Source: Candidatus Aenigmatarchaeota archaeon (GTDB taxonomy: Archaea; Aenigmatarchaeota; Aenigmatarchaeia; QMZP01). From it: a stretch of 10,260 nucleotides of DNA. Of the stretch, positions 7,158-10,260 are shown piece after piece (the stretch's first letter is position 1; every line of letters starts with the position of its first letter). Below the pieces are notes generated by a model that ran no database searches, was not told the origin of the DNA, and worked only from the letters and a program-made list of their open reading frames with translations. A program made the position numbers and the translations under genes. The stretch spans positions 1-10,260 of the forward strand of contig JACQOC010000049.1 of NCBI GenBank assembly GCA_016202785.1, in the 5' to 3' direction.

Positions 7158-9085
7158 TTGCATGCCGCCAAGAACTTGCTCATGCTTTTGTAGCCACTGA
7201 AATATTGCTTGCCGTCCTTATCTATTCCATTTTCCATATAGTAGTAACCGTAATCGCCGAAACCTGTTCTCTCCGTCATGCAATAAGTCATGTGCAGTCG
7301 TCCTTTGTTACAGTCTTTGGCGTTCGCCCCCTGGCACGGTCCAGATGGAAGAATACAAATCGGTTCAGGGTTAGTCAGATGGTACAGCCCGAAATCATGA
7401 CCGGTTTCATGCACAATAGTACCGGCCCCAATTTGCGCATTCAGGTGGTTGGCTGAGCCGTCATTCGGAATGGCGCCAGCACAACCGTATAACGAACCGC
7501 CTTTCGGCACTATGACAGAGAACAAATCATAGACTTTGTCTAAGCAAGTTTCCCCTTGCTGGCATTTTTCCCCATCCAAATTGGCCAACTTTAGGCATTC
7601 GCGGCCCACATTGATGCAGTCAGAACACAAGTCGCGGCAGGTCGTTGTCTGGCATACCCCGGGCTTGATGACATATTTCTTTGCCGCCAGGTCAAGGTTC
7701 GAGCACTTGTTCAGCGGACTATCTCTGACAAACACGCTGAAAGCGTCATCAATCTGTTTGCGGTAAACACCTTCTTGGTCAGCACCAACGCCGATCGGCA
7801 CGAACACCCAGTCCAATATTTCAGTTGCTTGGCATTGTTGGCCATCCCAGATGGTACCCCTTGGGCAGCAGCGGCCGGTGCTGCAGAACAGGCTTTGCTG
7901 GCATTGCCTGGTATCAAAGCAAACTTCCCCTTGGCTGCGGTTGGTGGCGGCACAGCCGAAGTCGTCGGCGTCTGGCGCCGCCGGCAAACACGTTCTTGCC
8001 CCGCCGCTGAGGCTTTCGCACGTCGATCCCGCTGCCGGGCAGTCCGGCGAATCGCACCTTTCGCCCCGGTCCTGGTTGCAGATGGTGTCGTTCGGCCAGA
8101 AGAAGTTACGGTCCACGCTTGGGCATTCTTGGGTGCCGGCGCATGCCACCTTGCAGTCGACGTCATTTTCTGGGTAGCTGGCATCCGCTTTGCATTTGGG
8201 CAGGCAGACGCCGTTGGCAATGCCGTCGCAGGCCGCGCAGTCCAAATCGCCGGAACATTCCGGGTCGCAGATGCCGTCGGTTTGGCCGCAGTCCAGGTCG
8301 CACACGCCGTCTTCTATGGCACTACTGTCCGGGTCGCAGATGCCGTCCAGGGTGTTGCCAAAGCGTTCGACGCAGTTGGGGTCGTACGCTCGATTCGGAT
8401 CGCTGAACTGGTTGTAGCAGTCGTAGAAGCAGCCCTTGGCCGGCTGAAGGTCACCAGAGTTTACCTTGCCGTCCTGGTTGCGGTCGACGCAATCGATGTC
8501 GCAGATGCCCGCCAGGTTGTTCTGGTCGTCCGGCTTGCAGTCCGGGTCGCATATCCCGGGCTTGAACGCGCAGCCTACGTCGCAGACGCTGTCAGGAGAC
8601 GGGTTGCAGCCGCGCAGGGTTATTTCCGCTATCACGTCCTGTTCCCTAGTGCCGTCCGCTCCTTGCACGCTGAGCTTGATGCTGTCGCCGATGCGGAAGG
8701 AATTGGTCGGGCTTACCCCGACCAGCAGGTTGCCGCCATAACTTCTTTTCTGCCGGTCGAAGAATGCGGCAGCAAAACCGGTGCGCTGGCCGGCTTCCTG
8801 CAGGCCAGAACTATCTATGCCGAAGTCCAGGGTTATAAAAGATTCCTTGCAGTTGCCGGCGCGCATGGCCTGCAGCAGCTGCAGGAACTCGTCGTAATTT
8901 ATTTGCTGGAAGTTGAGCTTCGCGCAGACGTCGATGCCGGTGCTGGAGAAGATGCCGGAGACGATGTTGGTGATGCCGTCAGCCACGCGCTGCGGCAAGT
9001 TTTCTTGCGCGTCGATGGCGAAAGATTGAATGAGGACTATGCCAATGACCGCTGCGACCAGCAGGGCAAGCTTCTTCCGCACCAT
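7154..9085 (-). CDS. Secreted Cys-rich metzincin-like zinc protease
   Basis: 643 residues. An N-terminal hydrophobic segment (4-23, preceded by RKK) is a signal peptide, possibly cut near 'AIDA-QEN', or a membrane anchor. A beta domain lies at about 105-158, then an array of DGxCDxxC units at 164-300 that includes a calcium-loop-like DRNQDGKVNSGD at 201-212. Knottin-like cysteines follow at 311-418. The catalytic half, about 424-643, has 'WVFVPIGVG' 426-434, 'DSPL' 455-458 and HETGHDFGLYH at 559-569, a full HExxHxxGxxH zinc motif (H559, E560, H563, H569), with a probable Met-turn 'HMTYC' 598-602. All key residues are present, so an active extracellular protease is likely. Order and spacing resemble the M64-like gene at 2986-4587, but similarity is low and a family name is not secure. 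A GGTGA six bases upstream supports the start. Confidence 0.9.
   Translation of the reverse strand: MVRKKLALLVAAVIGIVLIQSFAIDAQENLPQRVADGITNIVSGIFSSTGIDVCAKLNFQQINYDEFLQLLQAMRAGNCKESFITLDFGIDSSGLQEAGQRTGFAAAFFDRQKRSYGGNLLVGVSPTNSFRIGDSIKLSVQGADGTREQDVIAEITLRGCNPSPDSVCDVGCAFKPGICDPDCKPDDQNNLAGICDIDCVDRNQDGKVNSGDLQPAKGCFYDCYNQFSDPNRAYDPNCVERFGNTLDGICDPDSSAIEDGVCDLDCGQTDGICDPECSGDLDCAACDGIANGVCLPKCKADASYPENDVDCKVACAGTQECPSVDRNFFWPNDTICNQDRGERCDSPDCPAAGSTCESLSGGARTCLPAAPDADDFGCAATNRSQGEVCFDTRQCQQSLFCSTGRCCPRGTIWDGQQCQATEILDWVFVPIGVGADQEGVYRKQIDDAFSVFVRDSPLNKCSNLDLAAKKYVIKPGVCQTTTCRDLCSDCINVGRECLKLANLDGEKCQQGETCLDKVYDLFSVIVPKGGSLYGCAGAIPNDGSANHLNAQIGAGTIVHETGHDFGLYHLTNPEPICILPSGPCQGANAKDCNKGRLHMTYCMTERTGFGDYGYYYMENGIDKDGKQYFSGYKSMSKFLAACK
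8186..8596 (-). repeat. Array of DGxCDxxC cysteine repeats in the protease gene
   Basis: Residues 164-300 of the protease contain about eight imperfect units: DSVCDVGC, PGICDPDC, AGICDIDC, KGCFYDC, DGICDPDS, DGVCDLDC, DGICDPEC and NGVCLPKC. Spacing is irregular (about 8 to 30 residues), so this is a diverged repeat, not a recent tandem duplication. One unit ends in Ser rather than Cys. The Asp/Cys pattern suggests disulfide- and possibly calcium-stabilised small folds (inference). Confidence 0.75.
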
Positions 9086-9091
9086 TATTAT

Positions 9092-9096
9092 TCACC
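9092..9096 (-). promoter_or_regulatory. GGTGA ribosome-binding site overlapping a stop codon
   Basis: The TGA stop of the 32-residue membrane peptide forms part of GGTGA, which lies six bases before the ATG at 9085. The upstream stop therefore doubles as the Shine-Dalgarno of the protease gene, an arrangement suited to termination-reinitiation. Confidence 0.7.
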
Positions 9097-9190
9097 ACAG
9101 GCTTAAAATTATCATCGCCCCTACCGCCACCACCACGAGCGCGATGATGACCATGGCTACCGTCTCCATTTCCATGCCTTTCATGCTCAT
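9092..9190 (-). CDS. 32-residue single-helix membrane peptide, pilin-like
   Basis: A short frame starts at an ATG forming an ATGA overlap with the stop at 9187 and ends in a TGA that forms the next gene's GGTGA. The product is 32 residues: a head MSMKGMEMETV, then a continuous hydrophobic helix (about 11-31) ending in SLW. Alternative starts at 9184 (MKGMEM...), 9175 and 9169 exist. The KG followed by acidic residues and a long helix resembles the N-terminus of archaeal class III (type IV pilin-like) precursors, with essentially no globular domain. The tight fit between two genes, with overlaps at both ends, and a clean helix argue that it is real. It could be a small membrane subunit of a pilin-like assembly or simply a leader for reinitiation; function unknown. 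Confidence 0.7.
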   Translation of the reverse strand: MSMKGMEMETVAMVIIALVVVAVGAMIILSLW

Positions 9191-9714
9191 GCGACATGCA
9201 GCCTTTTGAAAAAGGCGTCGTATTTTATTATAATTGTCTTAGTGGCGTTCTCCGGCTCCCAGAAAATGCGGTTCTCGCTGCCGCAGGCGATATTCTGCTT
9301 GCCGTAATCAAGGAAGTTGTTGGGCAGCCGGTCGCACAGGCCATTCCGTGCCATAATGGCCGTGATTGCCGCCTCATCGGCACTCTGCTCCGAGTACAGT
9401 TCGTAACAGATGAACGTCCTTCCATAATTGCCATTATCGCCTTTCTGCCAGCACTGTTCCACATACTTAGCCAGCATCTCGGCCAGTTCGCCAGCGCTGG
9501 CCGCCTTCAGCGGTATGCGCTCCGTGCTTCTGGCCGCGGAGCAGAAGTCGGGCAAGGACGCGGCCGACAGGGATAGCGCACCGGCAGCGGTCTGGTACAG
9601 CCGGCAGGCAACCGGGCCGATGAAGCTTTTTTCCAAAGGGGCCAGCACCATGAACATGGCAGCGATGCCAACTATGGCAAGTATGGCAAGCGCAACCACA
9701 TGGAAAGCCGGCAT
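9187..9714 (-). CDS. Membrane-stalked pilin-like protein with CW/CY cysteine module
   Basis: 175 residues, first gene of the leftward series. An N-terminal helix (about 5-25, MPAFHVVALAILAIVGIAAM) anchors an outward domain with cysteines at 37, 58, 88, 103, 127 and 144. The module at 75-127 (ELAEMLAKYVEQCWQKGD... FICYELYSEQ ... NGLC) resembles residues 46-95 of the zincin-like protein at 5140-6507 (QLADLAAECFQKHRNG... VCFIVSM ... LPC), suggesting a shared domain. Proteins of this shape, a pilin-like helix plus a small Cys domain, occur in archaeal surface-structure operons, but I cannot name the family. The TATA-like CTTAAATT centred about 25 bases before the ATG at 9714 implies leaderless translation. 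Its place at the head of the operon suggests a structural or platform role for the downstream surface proteases (inference). Confidence 0.85.
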   Translation of the reverse strand: MPAFHVVALAILAIVGIAAMFMVLAPLEKSFIGPVACRLYQTAAGALSLSAASLPDFCSAARSTERIPLKAASAGELAEMLAKYVEQCWQKGDNGNYGRTFICYELYSEQSADEAAITAIMARNGLCDRLPNNFLDYGKQNIACGSENRIFWEPENATKTIIIKYDAFFKRLHVA

Positions 9715-9735
9715 GTTAATTGTTGCAGCAGCCGC

Positions 9736-9743
9736 AATTTAAG
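9736..9743 (-). promoter_or_regulatory. TATA box of the leftward gene series
   Basis: The minus strand reads GCCGCGGCTTAAATTG; CTTAAATT is centred about 25 bases before the ATG at 9714. No Shine-Dalgarno is present, which agrees with a leaderless transcript. BRE-like bases come from the shared palindrome. Confidence 0.55.
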
Positions 9744-9753
9744 CCGCGGCTTA
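9740..9753. promoter_or_regulatory. Perfect 14-bp palindrome between divergent TATA boxes
   Basis: TAAGCCGCGGCTTA is its own reverse complement and is centred at 9746/9747, seven to eight bases from the centre of each flanking TATA-like element. It supplies the BRE position of both promoters, so one TFB- or regulator-binding site could serve both directions. Whether it is an operator or a symmetric BRE is not decidable from sequence. Confidence 0.6.
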
Positions 9754-9758
9754 TTTAT
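9751..9758 (+). promoter_or_regulatory. TATA box of the rightward gene
   Basis: GCCGCGGCTTATTTATGC on the plus strand has TTATTTAT centred about 25 bases before the ATG at 9780. No Shine-Dalgarno is seen. The layout mirrors the leftward promoter. Confidence 0.55.
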
Positions 9759-9779
9759 GCGGCGCCGGAAACATTATGT

Positions 9780-10260
9780 ATGCGCGGCCTCGACATTGCG
9801 GTGATCGGCCTGATCGCGTTCTTCGGCATTGCTTTTGCCGTCGGCATGCTCATCTACCAGGCTGGTGTGGGCAGCAAGCAGTCGGAATCCATCCGGCAGA
9901 CGGCTGAAATCGGCAAGCCGTTCGCGCAGCTGGAAGAGGCGAAGCGCTTCTTGGCCCAGGATTTGGTCTTTTCTTCGGACGGCGCATCCCTGCTGGTCGC
10001 GGAGCAGGGCGGCAGCACGCTGCCGGCCCGCTACTGGGTGTGCAACAACGCGCCCACCACCCCCACCGCAGCCGAGGTGCAGCATGCGCTTTCCTTGACC
10101 GCCTCAGCCTTCATGGAGCAGTATGTCAACACCACCAAGCAACTGATCAGCAATTTGACGGTTGCCGGCTATAACTGCGCCGACATTAAGGATCCGGGCA
10201 AGGACAGCTGCCGCCGGCCTGATTCCAGCCGGTGCGAAGGCTTCCCGTCTGCGGCCAGCC
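9780..10260 (+). CDS. Membrane-stalked extracellular protein, partial (C-terminus off window)
   Basis: The first 160 residues are present and the frame stays open to the window edge. The start is the ATG at 9780, about 25 bases after a TATA-like element; an ATG at 9776 is out of frame. The N-terminus MRGLDIAVIGLIAFFGIAF... gives a membrane helix at about 6-28, followed by an outward domain. This has a helical stretch (about 30-60, QSESIRQTAEIGKPFAQLEEAKRF), a 'YWVCNN' element near 88-93, a helix with 'ALSLTASAFMEQYVN', and cysteines at 'NC', 'SC' and 'RC' toward the edge. The MRG-plus-helix start resembles that of the M64-like protease at 2986-4587. It is probably another pilin-like stalked surface protein, transcribed divergently from the protease series and perhaps co-regulated with it. 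No family is recognised with confidence and no catalytic motif lies in the visible part. Confidence 0.8.
   Translation, partial: MRGLDIAVIGLIAFFGIAFAVGMLIYQAGVGSKQSESIRQTAEIGKPFAQLEEAKRFLAQDLVFSSDGASLLVAEQGGSTLPARYWVCNNAPTTPTAAEVQHALSLTASAFMEQYVNTTKQLISNLTVAGYNCADIKDPGKDSCRRPDSSRCEGFPSAAS

Noticed and set aside
7775..9106. 443-codon open frame on the plus strand, antisense to the Cys-rich protease
   Set aside because: It is antisense across the DGxC array, where repeated codons and high GC suppress stops. The product is Ala/Val/Arg-rich with no signal peptide or motif, and the minus frame has a Shine-Dalgarno, zinc motif and conserved cysteines.

Overview
The window looks archaeal, most likely from an uncultivated, GC-rich DPANN-type lineage. 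Seen in the sequence: AT-rich TATA boxes sit about 25 bases upstream of start codons (leaderless genes), two ribosome-binding sites are GGTGA or GGAGGGGTG, genes are chained by ATGA overlaps, and the products are short membrane-stalked or secreted proteins carrying 'DGxC'-type cysteine motifs. The exact lineage is inference. No tRNA, rRNA, CRISPR array or insertion sequence was seen, and no gene-free stretch exceeds about 70 bases.

Layout. A 65-bp divergent promoter region (9715-9779) with a perfect 14-bp palindrome separates a rightward membrane-stalked protein (9780 to beyond the window end) from a long leftward gene series. In order of transcription the leftward series is: a pilin-like stalk protein (9714-9187); a 32-residue single-helix membrane peptide (9190-9092); three successive pairs, each made of a metalloprotease-like gene and a small signal-peptide/tail-anchored partner (9085-7154 with 7157-6504; 6507-5140 with 5143-4625; 4587-2986 with 2993-2292); a 538-residue surface protein of beta-sandwich domains (2278-662); and, behind its own promoter, a tandem paralogue of that protein running off the window (601 to below 1).

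The three proteases share a cysteine-rich front half and a zincin-type back half with a Met-turn, but differ strongly. The 4587-2986 gene is a recognisable M64 (IgA-peptidase-like) enzyme with HEFGH. The 9085-7154 gene has HETGHDFGLYH. In the 6507-5140 gene the first zinc histidine is glutamine (QEITH), so it may be an inactive or altered paralogue. The three partner proteins have the same plan: signal peptide, beta domain with a 'P[YF]-x-x-x-A-[EQ]-[KR]' strand, a C-terminal cysteine cluster, a transmembrane helix and a basic tail.

Interpretation (inference): this is a cell-surface proteolysis locus in which a protease plus membrane-anchored partner pair has been triplicated and diverged, together with pilin-like stalk proteins and adhesin-like beta-sandwich proteins. 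Substrate, partner function and role (nutrient scavenging, processing of the cell's own surface, or attack on a host or neighbour) cannot be told from sequence.
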